Of a DNA stretch of 37,781 nucleotides, positions 16,319 through 23,920 are shown piece by piece; positions within the stretch are counted from its first letter, which is position 1, and the number at the start of each line of letters is the position of its first letter. The translations under genes were made by a program, and so were the position numbers. The stretch is from Colwelliaceae bacterium (GTDB lineage: Bacteria > Pseudomonadota > Gammaproteobacteria > Enterobacterales > Alteromonadaceae), in NCBI GenBank assembly GCA_023954655.1, contig JAGSHH010000008.1:1-37781 (forward strand), read 5' to 3'. The notes under the pieces are model-generated. The model ran no database searches. It had not been told where the DNA came from and saw only the letters and a list, made by a program, of their open reading frames with translations.

Positions 16319-17272
16319 TTATTCAAGCGTATATTCAATATTATTAGCTACACAGACTTTATTTCTCCCTGACGCTTTAGCTTCATATAAAGCAACATCT
16401 GCGTTCGAAATTAAATCTTCATAACGTTTATTATTTTTACTAATAGTCGCTACACCTACACTTGAAGATATTTGAATAGTTTTATCTTGATATTTTATTA
16501 CAGACTTTTCAATTTCTTTACGAATACGTTCTGCAACATCTGTAGCGCCAACAAGGTCAGTTTCAGGTAAAATGGCTGCAAATTCCTCACCACCATATCG
16601 ACCAAACTGATCACACAACCTTAATAATGATTTTATTTTTTGCGCTGTTTCAATTAAAACAGCATCTCCGCATTGATGGCCATATGTATCATTTAATCGT
16701 TTAAAGTGGTCTAAATCAAACATAATTAAAGCTAGACCATGATCATACCTACGAGCACGTGAAAACTCTTTATCCAGGCACTCTTCCCAATGTTTGCGAT
16801 TAAAAACTTGTGTTAAACCATCAATTCTATTTGCTTTTGAGAGTTCTTCTAGCGCTTTATTTAATTTAGATTGGTAATGACAAACGTCGGTGACATCTTC
16901 AATTAATATACTGATATGACTAACTTTACTATCTGACTCTATTGGTAAAAACGTACAGTTTTGCGCCATAAAATGGCTATCGGTTGTGATAGGTCTTGTA
17001 TGTGACAATTCAAATAAATGATGACGTTGTTCCCAAGAACAAAAACTTTGTGTATTAAGTTGAATTACACTCGACAATTTTCTTTCGAACCACCTTTTTG
17101 GGAGTTCGGGAAAAACAGTGAAAACATTTTTCCCAATAACTTCAGAGGTTTCTTTATGAGCATGTATTTCTAAAAAGCGATTCCATTCAACAATATTAAA
17201 CTCTATATCTAAAATTAAGATTCCTGTGTTTAACTGCTCAGAAATAGTATTACAAAATTGATTAACAGACAT
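16319..17272 (-). CDS. PAS-GGDEF diguanylate cyclase
   Basis: A 317-residue cytoplasmic protein predicted to make cyclic di-GMP. An N-terminal PAS-like domain (residues about 5-125, with GILILDIEFNIVEWN) probably senses a small ligand or partner. The GGDEF domain follows (about 150-310), with DLDHFKRLNDTYGH, the active-site RYGGEEF and an inhibitory-site RLCD five residues before GGEEF, so it should be active and product-inhibited. Its start codon overlaps the stop of the CheC-like gene by one base (TAATG), so output is coupled to that gene and to the response regulator before it. No transmembrane segment is visible. Confidence 0.92.
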   Translation of the reverse strand: MSVNQFCNTISEQLNTGILILDIEFNIVEWNRFLEIHAHKETSEVIGKNVFTVFPELPKRWFERKLSSVIQLNTQSFCSWEQRHHLFELSHTRPITTDSHFMAQNCTFLPIESDSKVSHISILIEDVTDVCHYQSKLNKALEELSKANRIDGLTQVFNRKHWEECLDKEFSRARRYDHGLALIMFDLDHFKRLNDTYGHQCGDAVLIETAQKIKSLLRLCDQFGRYGGEEFAAILPETDLVGATDVAERIRKEIEKSVIKYQDKTIQISSSVGVATISKNNKRYEDLISNADVALYEAKASGRNKVCVANNIEYTLE

Positions 17273-17904
17273 TAATACTCTTCCAAAATACGGTCAATCA
17301 CCGCAGCTATATTGATAATGGCAGATTCAGGAATCAATAAAACCATATCGCAATTAAACGAATAATCAGTCACTTGATAAGTGATTTTAACTTTCAATGC
17401 AACATCCCAATTAAACGATTGATGTTCAATATGTTCTGAGATAGAAGATTGGCTTGATGTTTTATTTTCAGAGTTGCTCGAAAATAATAACCGCGGTGCG
17501 CTATAAGACATTTGGTTATTGATTTGACTAGCAAAAACATTAAGAAAAGTCGTAGTTAAAATAGAGCTTAGATCAATAATTTGTTCTTCCACAGATAATT
17601 CATCTGGTTCATAACCCAGTAAATCCGCTAAACGATCAGAATCTTTCGGTTGATACATTAATAATGCTTCACCTCTGATCCCCTCATAGCCAAAAAAACC
17701 TTGGCTTACAACAGCAACAGATTGTGCTTCAGAATTGATAGTATCCGATAAATACTTTGAGCTAACTTGCTCTATACTAGGTACTTTTAAATATACAAAG
17801 GTATCTAAGTAACGAGCTAATTGATCACTGGCCTGCCCCATTGCTACATTTATTATTTCCTGTAAGCAATCTTGTTGATCTTCAGTAAAGTTGAGTTTAT
17901 TCAT
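17272..17904 (-). CDS. CheC/CheX-family phosphatase-like protein
   Basis: A 210-residue protein with a clean CheC active-site signature near its N-terminus: D12-x3-E16-x2-N19, followed exactly 22 residues later by P42. In this family these residues dephosphorylate CheY-type response regulators. The second half has a degenerate repeat (DLSSILTTTFLNVF) lacking the E..N pair, so only one active centre is likely. It overlaps the response-regulator gene by four bases (ATGA) and the diguanylate cyclase gene by one, making a compact three-gene signalling cassette in which it probably resets the regulator next to it. No other chemotaxis genes are nearby. Confidence 0.85.
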   Translation of the reverse strand: MNKLNFTEDQQDCLQEIINVAMGQASDQLARYLDTFVYLKVPSIEQVSSKYLSDTINSEAQSVAVVSQGFFGYEGIRGEALLMYQPKDSDRLADLLGYEPDELSVEEQIIDLSSILTTTFLNVFASQINNQMSYSAPRLLFSSNSENKTSSQSSISEHIEHQSFNWDVALKVKITYQVTDYSFNCDMVLLIPESAIINIAAVIDRILEEY

Positions 17905-18266
17905 AGTAAACCATGTTGCTCTAGATGAGAATTAAGTACATCTAATTGAACGGGTTTACGCAGAAAAGCTTTCGCACCAAGATCTAAAACCTTAGTTTGC
18001 ATTTCAGGTTGTATGTCGGCGGAGATAACAAAAACTTTTACAGTTATCCCTGCTTCCTTAATACCTTGTAATACACCTACACCATCAACAACAGGCATAG
18101 TTAAATCGAGAAAGAGAACGTCAATATTTTGGCTATTTAATACTTCCAACGCTTCAGCGCCATTAGTTGCTAGCTGAACATTGTCAGCAAGTGCTTCAGG
18201 TAAAATTCTTAACACCTGTTTACGAGCCATATTGGAGTCATCACAGATAAGTACTGACAAACTCAT
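17901..18266 (-). CDS. Single-domain CheY-like response regulator
   Basis: A 121-residue receiver domain without an output domain. The acidic pair is D9/D10, the phosphoacceptor D54 in LFLDLTMP, the conserved switch Ser S82 and the lysine K104 in RKP. It is first in a cassette with a CheC-like phosphatase and a PAS-GGDEF protein. Phosphorylation state may therefore gate cyclic-di-GMP synthesis or another partner. The cognate histidine kinase is not in the window. Confidence 0.93.
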   Translation of the reverse strand: MSLSVLICDDSNMARKQVLRILPEALADNVQLATNGAEALEVLNSQNIDVLFLDLTMPVVDGVGVLQGIKEAGITVKVFVISADIQPEMQTKVLDLGAKAFLRKPVQLDVLNSHLEQHGLL

Positions 18267-18493
18267 AAAATGGGAGATCCTATTTTTATTATTTTGATGC
18301 CTTAATTTACCCTAAAAACATCAAGCTGTTAACGGGTAAGCGAGCAATTTATGAGTTTTTTTTAAACAAAAAAAAGTAAAAACAAAGAAAACCAATATAA
18401 TCCATTGATATATATACACATTGACATATTTAACCGTATAAACAGCATCCTGCTAGATATACGGTTAATTGAAGCGGGAACTTCAATAAATTG
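18267..18493. other. Intergenic region with two tandem hairpins
   Basis: No ORF is visible. The notable content is a pair of adjacent stem-loops at 18430-18486 and a poly-A/T tract near 18355-18385. TTGATA (18402 region) and TTGACA (18421-18426) are possible -35 elements reading into the hairpins on the plus strand, but no convincing -10 is spaced correctly. Confidence 0.5.
18430..18486. repeat. Two abutting stem-loops of unknown function
   Basis: The first has perfect 11-base arms TTAACCGTATA (18430-18440) and TATACGGTTAA (18458-18468). Inside are a 3x3 internal loop and a second stem AGCA/TGCT capped by TCC. The second starts at the very next base: TTGAAG (18469-18474), loop CGGGAA, CTTCAA (18481-18486). 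Neither strand has a U-run after the structures, so a classic terminator is unlikely. It could be a structured RNA, a 3' stabiliser of the small ORF on the minus strand, or a DNA site. Confidence 0.65.
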
Positions 18494-18589
18494 TTAAAAG
18501 CCTAGTACAACTTTTAATACGACAACGGACAACAAGGCTGAAACTGCGTATACACAGACCACCTTCCAACTATAACGATTCACTTTCAT
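18494..18589 (-). CDS. Putative 31-residue membrane peptide
   Basis: A short ORF with a well-placed ribosome-binding site: GAGGG ends about seven bases before the ATG. The peptide starts MKVNRYSWKVV, so it is basic at the N-terminus, then becomes a single hydrophobic helix (VYAVSALLSVVVLKVVLGF) ending at the stop codon. That is the usual shape of bacterial small membrane proteins. A promoter-like TTGGCA-17-TTATAC lies upstream on the minus strand, as does the inverted repeat TTGTAAT/ATTACAA (18609-18633). It is followed at once by the tandem hairpins. I do not recognise a family, and translation is unproven. Confidence 0.5.
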   Translation of the reverse strand: MKVNRYSWKVVCVYAVSALLSVVVLKVVLGF

Positions 18590-18608
18590 ATTAAGCCCTC
18601 ATCTGTAT

Positions 18609-18650
18609 TTGTAATAATTCGTATAAATTACAAGCGATTATCATGCCAAT
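18609..18650 (-). promoter_or_regulatory. Candidate promoter and inverted repeat for the small ORF
   Basis: On the minus strand TTGGCA (about 18650-18645), a 17-base spacer and TTATAC (about 18627-18622) resemble a sigma-70 promoter. The -10 sits inside the inverted repeat TTGTAAT-(11)-ATTACAA (18609-18633), so a repressor could cover it. Confidence 0.35.
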
Positions 18651-18764
18651 AAAAAACATTAAGATTAATGCATATGAATAATAATTAATGATGTGGAGTG
18701 ATATAGGAGAGAAGTAAAGAATATATGAGTCACTAAATTAATAGTTTAGTATTTTCTTTGTCAG

Positions 18765-19484
18765 TTAAACTTTAGGCCAGCTAAGTTGGTTTTGATGTAA
18801 TTTAAGCCATTGTTTTGCTTCTTTATAACGCGGAAAACTCTGTTCGACGAATAACCAATAATGATTACTATGATTCAAATATTTTAAATGGCACAGCTCA
18901 TGAACAACTACATAATCAATTACCCAGTCAGGTGTCATTAAAAGTAAGTAATTAAAACTAAGTTGACCACGACTATTGCAACTCCCCCAACGAGCTTTGT
19001 ATTGCCTAACTTTAATATCGCTTGGAAATAAATTGAGCTCGTGGCTAAAATGATCAACTTTGGAAATTAATAACTTAGTGGCTTTTTCTTTCAACCACAC
19101 TTCAACGTTCCGCTTGATAGCTTTATTCTGCTCTTTTTCTGTAGCCTTTTTATAGCGATTTAATAAGGTAACTTTAAACTCATCTATGGAGTTTTCGATT
19201 GAAGATTTATGAGAAAATAATAAGAGAACTTTTTTGTTATGACCATTAATCCAAATACTACCATTATTCGAAAAATCTATGTTTTCAGTGTGTTTTTTTT
19301 GAGAAGCAAGATGTGAATTTTGAATTTGAAGCTTTTCTTCTATCCACAATTCTTTTTTTAATATTAATTGTTGAATATAACTGTCGGCCACATATTGAGG
19401 AGCTCTAACGATTAGTTCTCCACCTTTAACTTGCAAAGCAATACTCTTCCGCCGATTACTGCGGATAATATTATAGTCAATCAT
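18765..19484 (-). CDS. YgjP-like zinc metallopeptidase domain protein (DUF45)
   Basis: A 239-residue protein of the YgjP/WLM-like group. The zinc site is HELCH (H195, E196, H199), with a third ligand probably H208 in NHSNHYW, preceded by the family motif RARWGSC-like KARWGSCNSRGQLSFNYLL (about 163-181). The N-terminal SNRRKSIALQVKGGELIVRAP is also typical. The biological substrate of this family is not established. It lies 21 bases after yebG on the same strand and is probably read through from the LexA-controlled yebG promoter, which would make it DNA-damage responsive. Confidence 0.85.
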   Translation of the reverse strand: MIDYNIIRSNRRKSIALQVKGGELIVRAPQYVADSYIQQLILKKELWIEEKLQIQNSHLASQKKHTENIDFSNNGSIWINGHNKKVLLLFSHKSSIENSIDEFKVTLLNRYKKATEKEQNKAIKRNVEVWLKEKATKLLISKVDHFSHELNLFPSDIKVRQYKARWGSCNSRGQLSFNYLLLMTPDWVIDYVVVHELCHLKYLNHSNHYWLFVEQSFPRYKEAKQWLKLHQNQLSWPKV

Positions 19485-19505
19485 AACGAATTAGAGCTTT
19501 AGCAA

Positions 19506-19805
19506 TTATGCAGCATCACTTTTATCGCTAGCCTTCGCTACGTCTATTTTAGCTACTTGTTTTTTTGCTACCTTTGGTTTTTTGGCTTGCAAAGCAATTA
19601 AAATCTCTTCTCTATTTTGAGCGATATATATGCTTAACTCCTCACGCATTGTTTCTGAAAGCTCGATCGTCGAGGTCTCAAATAACTCAGCAAGGTTGTC
19701 AGCCATATCCAACATTTTGTCATATTCATCTGCGGCTTTCTTATCCATAAATGTTTCTACCTCCACACCTTGTCTTATGACAACAAATCGACTTTCAACG
19801 GCCAT
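19506..19805 (-). CDS. yebG: YebG-family SOS-induced protein
   Basis: A 99-residue protein matching E. coli YebG: MAVE at the start, the VVIRQG strand, the K-K-A-ADEYDKMLD-ADNL segment, and a lysine-rich tail. YebG is a DNA-damage-inducible protein of unclear molecular function. AAGGGA precedes the ATG. A strong LexA box lies 72-87 bases upstream, which supports both identity and regulation. The C-terminal tail (KKPKVAKKQVAKIDVAKASD) is more basic than that of the E. coli protein and may contact nucleic acid. Confidence 0.92.
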   Translation of the reverse strand: MAVESRFVVIRQGVEVETFMDKKAADEYDKMLDMADNLAELFETSTIELSETMREELSIYIAQNREEILIALQAKKPKVAKKQVAKIDVAKASDKSDAA

Positions 19806-19876
19806 TGTTTTCCCTTATTTAACAAAATTCTACTCTTGAGACTCCATAATAAACTAAGATAAGAACACTACAAGAG

Positions 19877-19892
19877 CTGTATATAAGAACAG
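19877..19892. promoter_or_regulatory. LexA (SOS) box
   Basis: CTGTATATAAGAACAG fits the gammaproteobacterial consensus CTGT-N8-ACAG, with both half-sites perfect and the AT-rich centre typical. It lies upstream of yebG, a classic SOS gene, so LexA should repress yebG and probably the ygjP-like gene after it. Confidence 0.92.
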
Positions 19893-20165
19893 TAGGTTAT
19901 ATTCTTTTTGCAAAAATGCAATAAGAAATTAATTATAAAAGTATTTTTTTTTGTTACCTATCATTCGACGATTTACATAATAAGTGCTTATTTTGTGTAA
20001 TTTTGCCTATGAATGTAAAAAGCCATGACACAATTTCTTAATCATTTACTCCAAGAATGTATTTTTACTTATTAAAATCAATAAAATAAAAAAACCTTAT
20101 GAATTCAAAAGCATAATTTCACTTACATTTATCAATGTTGTTTTTACAACTTTTATTAAAAAAGA

Positions 20166-20185
20166 GTTCACTATTAATTGTGAAC
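20166..20185. promoter_or_regulatory. Perfect inverted repeat upstream of the DUF3718 gene
   Basis: GTTCAC (20166-20171) and GTGAAC (20180-20185) flank an 8-base AT spacer, 57 bases before the ATG. It is a plausible dimeric-regulator site or a short 5' hairpin; no regulator is identified. Confidence 0.35.
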
Positions 20186-20241
20186 AAACAATAGCATTAG
20201 ATCAGTCTGGACAATTCTTTTATATATGTTGGAGAACTATT

Positions 20242-20592
20242 ATGAATAAAGCTAAATCAATCATTACGGCAGTAATCACTTTTTCAGTACTAACCAGTGC
20301 CACTTTTACCAGTTCAGCAATGGATAGATTAATTGAGCAATCATTAATAAAAGTATGTAAGGCATCAACATACAATAGCGTTAACAGATATAATAGAATT
20401 GTTAAATCGTTTCACTTAACAGATAGAACTGTGGCTACAAAAGTCATGTGTAATGGCGATCCCATCAGTGATTTCGCAAGAAAACATGGCTCATATAAGA
20501 TAGCGAGAAAACTAGAAAAAAGTATGAGAGGTGCTGTCAGTATTACTGATATTGCAGCAAGGAGTAAAATCAACGTTAACTTTAAAGAATAA
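20242..20592 (+). CDS. Small secreted DUF3718-like protein
   Basis: A 116-residue protein with a signal peptide (MNKAKSIITAVITFSVLTSA, cleavage probably after TSSA). The mature domain has two conserved-looking cysteines (in VCKAS and VMCNGD) that could form a disulfide, and an IARKLEK helix. From memory this matches DUF3718, small periplasmic proteins common in Colwellia and Shewanella; the function is unknown. GGAG lies 7-10 bases before the ATG. It is transcribed alone and ends in a hairpin terminator. Confidence 0.7.
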   Translation: MNKAKSIITAVITFSVLTSATFTSSAMDRLIEQSLIKVCKASTYNSVNRYNRIVKSFHLTDRTVATKVMCNGDPISDFARKHGSYKIARKLEKSMRGAVSITDIAARSKINVNFKE

Positions 20593-20628
20593 TATTTTTG
20601 AAAGTAAATAAAATATTTTTAAGCACAT

Positions 20629-20676
20629 ACAGCATAGCAATGTGATCAACAAAATTAATTGCATGCTGTTTTATTA
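20629..20676 (+). terminator. Terminator after the DUF3718 gene
   Basis: ACAGCATAGCAAT (20629-20641) pairs with ATTGCATGCTGT (20658-20669) with one bulged base, followed by TTTTATT. It overlaps the last codons of the convergent hydrolase gene, which is common for tightly packed convergent pairs. Confidence 0.65.
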
Positions 20677-21401
20677 CAACAATATTGCACGTTTTTTCTA
20701 TAAATCTGAATTACCCATTCGGCCATTTTTTTAGGTTGCTCCAAAGGAACCATGTGACCAGTATTTTCAAATATTGATAACTGCATGTATTTATCAAGTT
20801 CATTTAACTCACGTAATGAGTTTACAGAAACTAAGTTATCATTTAGTCCCACACAAAAGTATTTATTAAATGGTAAAAGACTTAACTTTGCGAATAAATT
20901 TTCTCTTTTGGTTGTCGTCATTAACTGATGCATCAATGTATTTTGACCTAAGAGGATATCCATATCTTTTATTAATCTAATAATTTTTTCATTTTCATGA
21001 GCACTCTTATCTAACAACGCTAGAACCCTCTTTTGTGGAATTCCTTTGTAACCATGTTCTTTAATCCATGCCACAGTTCTAGAGCGTTCTTTGATTTCTT
21101 TTTCAGGCAATGCACTTGGCATATTAGATATTACGAATAATTGCTCAACTAAATCAGGATACTTTACGGAAAAAGCGGATGCTAAATACCCTCCTAAAGA
21201 AAAACCTAATAATGTGATTCTCTCATTAGGTAATTGCTGTTTTATATCTTGAAGGATCCCATCAATAGTAGGTTGTTTACCAATACTGAGAAAATGAAAT
21301 TCAAAATGATTAGGACAAAGTTTCTCAATTTCTATGCTCATTGCTGACCAAAGTCGATGATCACACATAGTTCCAGGTAATAAATAAAGGTGATTAATCA
21401 T
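20655..21401 (-). CDS. Alpha/beta-fold hydrolase
   Basis: A roughly 248-residue hydrolase with N-terminal LYLLPGTMCDHRLW (oxyanion region), the nucleophile elbow GFSLGG (serine near residue 68), an acid probably in GLNDNLVS, and the catalytic histidine in NTGHMVPLEQP. It resembles esterase/carboxylesterase-type proteins similar to BioH or RutD, but the substrate is unknown. The start is uncertain: ATG 21401 is used, while an in-frame TTG at 21407 has better spacing to the AGGG site. It follows moeA by about two dozen bases on the same strand, so the two are probably co-transcribed. Confidence 0.8.
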   Translation of the reverse strand: MINHLYLLPGTMCDHRLWSAMSIEIEKLCPNHFEFHFLSIGKQPTIDGILQDIKQQLPNERITLLGFSLGGYLASAFSVKYPDLVEQLFVISNMPSALPEKEIKERSRTVAWIKEHGYKGIPQKRVLALLDKSAHENEKIIRLIKDMDILLGQNTLMHQLMTTTKRENLFAKLSLLPFNKYFCVGLNDNLVSVNSLRELNELDKYMQLSIFENTGHMVPLEQPKKMAEWVIQIYRKNVQYCCNKTACN

Positions 21402-21425
21402 ATTCAAAAAAATCCCTATTAATAA

Positions 21426-22661
21426 TTACTGTAAATATTTATCAAACATTTGCACCTTAACCCATTCACCTGCTTCGACCCTTCCTTGTTCAGCAGCTAA
21501 AACTATATAACAATTGGCTGCGGCCATACTCGTTAATATCCCAGAACCTTGGCTTCCTGTAGTTGTTACGACTAATTCACCACTTTCAGTATTTTCAATA
21601 ATTCCACGTTGAAAATCCATTCTACCAGGAGATTTTCTTAATGAAGTTTTGGTTTTTGCAGGTATTAATAAAGGCTTTATAAAATGACTATTTTGCATTT
21701 TTAAAAGTGCTGGTAATGCCAGTTGATGTGCAGTGACTAATGCAGATACAGGGTTTCCTGGTAATCCAAAAAAGTAAGAATTAGGTAAGGTGCCAAAAGC
21801 GAAAGGCTTCCCTGGTTTCATTGCTATTTTCCAAAACTCAATTTCCCCTAACTCCTCAAGTACAGTTTTAGTATAATCGGCATCACCTACAGAAACACCA
21901 CCAGAAGATATCACCACATCAGCTATTTCATCAGCTTTTTTAAAAGCTTTAAAAATACTCTTTTCTATGTCTTCAATAATACCAAAATCAATAATTTCAG
22001 CACCGAGCTTAGATAAAATAGCTGTTAAAAAATAGCTATTACTTTCATAAATATCACCTACGTTCAAAAGTTGGCCTGGTTTTTTAAGTTCATCACCTGT
22101 TGAAATTAATGCCACTTTCAATTTTCGATAAACACAAACTTTTTGAATGCCTAATGAAGCTAAGACGCCAATATCAACAGTCGTTAATTCTCGCCCAGAG
22201 AAAAATACAGTTTGTTCAACTGCAATATCTTCACCTTTAGAACGTACATTATCAGCAAGTGATCGCGTTGATAAAAAAGTAATTTTTTCGCCTGTTGCTT
22301 GACAGTTTTCTTGCATTTCTACGGTATCACAATCGTCAGGAATTTTTGCTCCAGTCATTATTCGAACACACTCGCCAAGTTTGCATTTACCTTGAAACGG
22401 CGCTCCAGCCATTGACCTTCCTACGAGTGTCATTTCTTTATTTAAAGCTAAACTTTGATAAGAAAATGCATAACCGTCCATTGCTGAATTATCATTGGGT
22501 GGCACGTTTACAGGGCTTCTCACATCTTGTGCCAATATCCTACCTAAAGCACTTTCTAGTGAGATTTGTTCAATATCAGTGATAGGTTCAATCACATTAA
22601 GCATGTTATTTAATGCTTGTTCAAAAGGAAGCAACCCAGGAGCTGAGCAACAATCAACCAT
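21426..22661 (-). CDS. moeA: Molybdopterin molybdenumtransferase
   Basis: Inserts molybdate into adenylated molybdopterin, the final step of Moco formation. The 411-residue length matches E. coli MoeA. Visible motifs are PPNDNSAMDGYAF (about 54-66), GRSMAGAPF, RIMTGAKIPDDCDTVEMQE, the MoCF-domain SSGGVSVGDADY (about 244-255), MKPGKPFAFG and GLPGNPVSA. It is divergent from the riboswitch-controlled moaA operon, so most genes for one cofactor are clustered here. Confidence 0.97.
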   Translation of the reverse strand: MVDCCSAPGLLPFEQALNNMLNVIEPITDIEQISLESALGRILAQDVRSPVNVPPNDNSAMDGYAFSYQSLALNKEMTLVGRSMAGAPFQGKCKLGECVRIMTGAKIPDDCDTVEMQENCQATGEKITFLSTRSLADNVRSKGEDIAVEQTVFFSGRELTTVDIGVLASLGIQKVCVYRKLKVALISTGDELKKPGQLLNVGDIYESNSYFLTAILSKLGAEIIDFGIIEDIEKSIFKAFKKADEIADVVISSGGVSVGDADYTKTVLEELGEIEFWKIAMKPGKPFAFGTLPNSYFFGLPGNPVSALVTAHQLALPALLKMQNSHFIKPLLIPAKTKTSLRKSPGRMDFQRGIIENTESGELVVTTTGSQGSGILTSMAAANCYIVLAAEQGRVEAGEWVKVQMFDKYLQ

Positions 22662-22796
22662 TTATATTTACCTTATAATTTTCAATATTGTTATTATCTG
22701 ATAATTTAAACAAAACCACTACAAACTTAATTATAATTTTTTTGTTACATATCAAGTGATATAGCCTTCATTAATCATATTTTCTTGAAATTATTA

Positions 22797-22805
22797 TGCT
22801 ATATT
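22797..22805 (+). promoter_or_regulatory. Extended -10 promoter candidate for the moa-mod operon
   Basis: TGC-TATATT is an extended -10 element. It would start transcription around 22812, only a few bases before the Moco riboswitch, which fits a riboswitch at the very 5' end of the message. Confidence 0.45.
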
Positions 22806-22817
22806 ATAGGAATTATT

Positions 22818-22948
22818 CGCCGAGCTTCTATTGCTAACTTTGTTTTATCAAGTTGATAAAACAACTATGTGGTTTTAGCCGTGATTATTTATTAATCGCC
22901 AGGGTTAATATGGAAACATATTAGCCTCCCGACATTTGGAAAGGTGGA
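22818..22948 (+). promoter_or_regulatory. Moco (molybdenum cofactor) riboswitch
   Basis: The leader of moaA carries hallmark segments of the Moco RNA motif known from the E. coli moaA 5' region: AGCCGTGA (22877-22884), CGCCAGGG (22898-22905), a short hairpin TAATATGGAAACATATTA (22906-22923), then GCCTCCCG and TTTGGAAAGGTGG leading into the start codon. The final AAGGTGG overlaps the ribosome-binding site, so ligand binding can mask translation initiation. The expected effect is reduced expression of the operon when cofactor is sufficient. Boundaries are approximate. Confidence 0.9.
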
Positions 22949-23920
22949 ATGTTAACTGACAATTTTGGTCGCAAGTTTTATTACTTGCGCCTATCTATTA
23001 CCGACGTCTGTAATTTTCGTTGTAACTATTGTTTGCCTGATGGTTATCAATGTGATCATGATCGTGAATTTCTGTCTCTACCTGAAATAAAAAGAGTAGC
23101 TAAAGCTTTTGCTCAATTAGGTACGGAAAAAATTCGCATTACTGGCGGAGAACCTTCGTTAAGAAAAGATTTACCTGAAATAATCGCTGCTTGTAAACAG
23201 ACTGAAAATATCAAACAAGTGGCTTTAACCTCGAATGGTTATAAATTACCAGAGCATATTAATAGCTGGCTTGATTCAGGGCTTGATGCATTAAATATTA
23301 GCATTGATAGTTTAGACCCAAGACAATTTCACAGCATTACAGGTCATAATAAATTACCGCATATACTAAAGGGTGTTGATATGGCACTTGCAAGCGGTAA
23401 AACTTCAGTAAAAATAAATACCGTTTTAATGCGTGAATATAACGGCTATGACATAAAAACCTATTTAGACTGGATAAAGGATACTCCAGTAACATTACGC
23501 TTTATTGAGTTAATGCAAACAGGTGATAACCAAGCTTTTTTTGATAAACAACATGTTCAAGGTTCACGAATCAAACAAAATTTAATTTTGGATGGTTGGT
23601 TACCTTCAATAAGAGATAAATCATCAGGCCCAGCACAAGAATTTTATCATCCTGATTATCAAGGGAAGATAGGCCTTATCATGCCTTACAGTAAAGATTT
23701 TTGTAATACCTGTAACCGTCTGAGAGTAAGTTCTTTAGGGAAGTTGCATATGTGTTTATTTACTGAAGAAGGTTTGTCGTTAAAAGACTACCTTAAAGAA
23801 GATGATGTCGAACCATTAAAACATCAAATAACTGCTTTAATGACGGATAAAAAAGCCACACATTTTTTACACGACAACATTACTGGCGCAACAAAAAATT
23901 TAGCTATGTTAGGTGGATAA
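22949..23920 (+). CDS. moaA: GTP 3',8-cyclase (Moco biosynthesis protein A)
   Basis: Radical-SAM enzyme that starts molybdopterin synthesis from GTP. It is 323 residues long. The N-terminal [4Fe-4S] motif is C21-x3-C25-x2-C28 (CNFRCNYC), followed by RITGGEPSLRKDL. The C-terminal cluster that binds GTP is FCNTCNRLRVSSLG...C at about residues 252-271. The protein ends in GG, needed for activity in this family. It is the first gene after the Moco riboswitch. Confidence 0.98.
   Translation: MLTDNFGRKFYYLRLSITDVCNFRCNYCLPDGYQCDHDREFLSLPEIKRVAKAFAQLGTEKIRITGGEPSLRKDLPEIIAACKQTENIKQVALTSNGYKLPEHINSWLDSGLDALNISIDSLDPRQFHSITGHNKLPHILKGVDMALASGKTSVKINTVLMREYNGYDIKTYLDWIKDTPVTLRFIELMQTGDNQAFFDKQHVQGSRIKQNLILDGWLPSIRDKSSGPAQEFYHPDYQGKIGLIMPYSKDFCNTCNRLRVSSLGKLHMCLFTEEGLSLKDYLKEDDVEPLKHQITALMTDKKATHFLHDNITGATKNLAMLGG

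Larger units (their letters stand above)
19806..20241. other. 436-bp divergent intergenic region (yebG / DUF3718)
   Basis: No gene seen. Content: LexA box 19877-19892; inverted repeat ACATAATAAG-TG-CTTATTTTGT (19975-19996, 9 of 10 pairs); terminator-like GTTGT-TTTT-ACAAC followed by TTTTATT (20137-20157); and the perfect inverted repeat GTTCAC-(8)-GTGAAC (20166-20185), 57 bases before the DUF3718 start codon. Confidence 0.5.

Noticed and set aside
18430-18468. Hairpin considered as an integron attC site or intrinsic terminator
   Set aside because: No integron core-site sequences or cassette context, and no U-run on either strand; kept only as an unexplained structured element.
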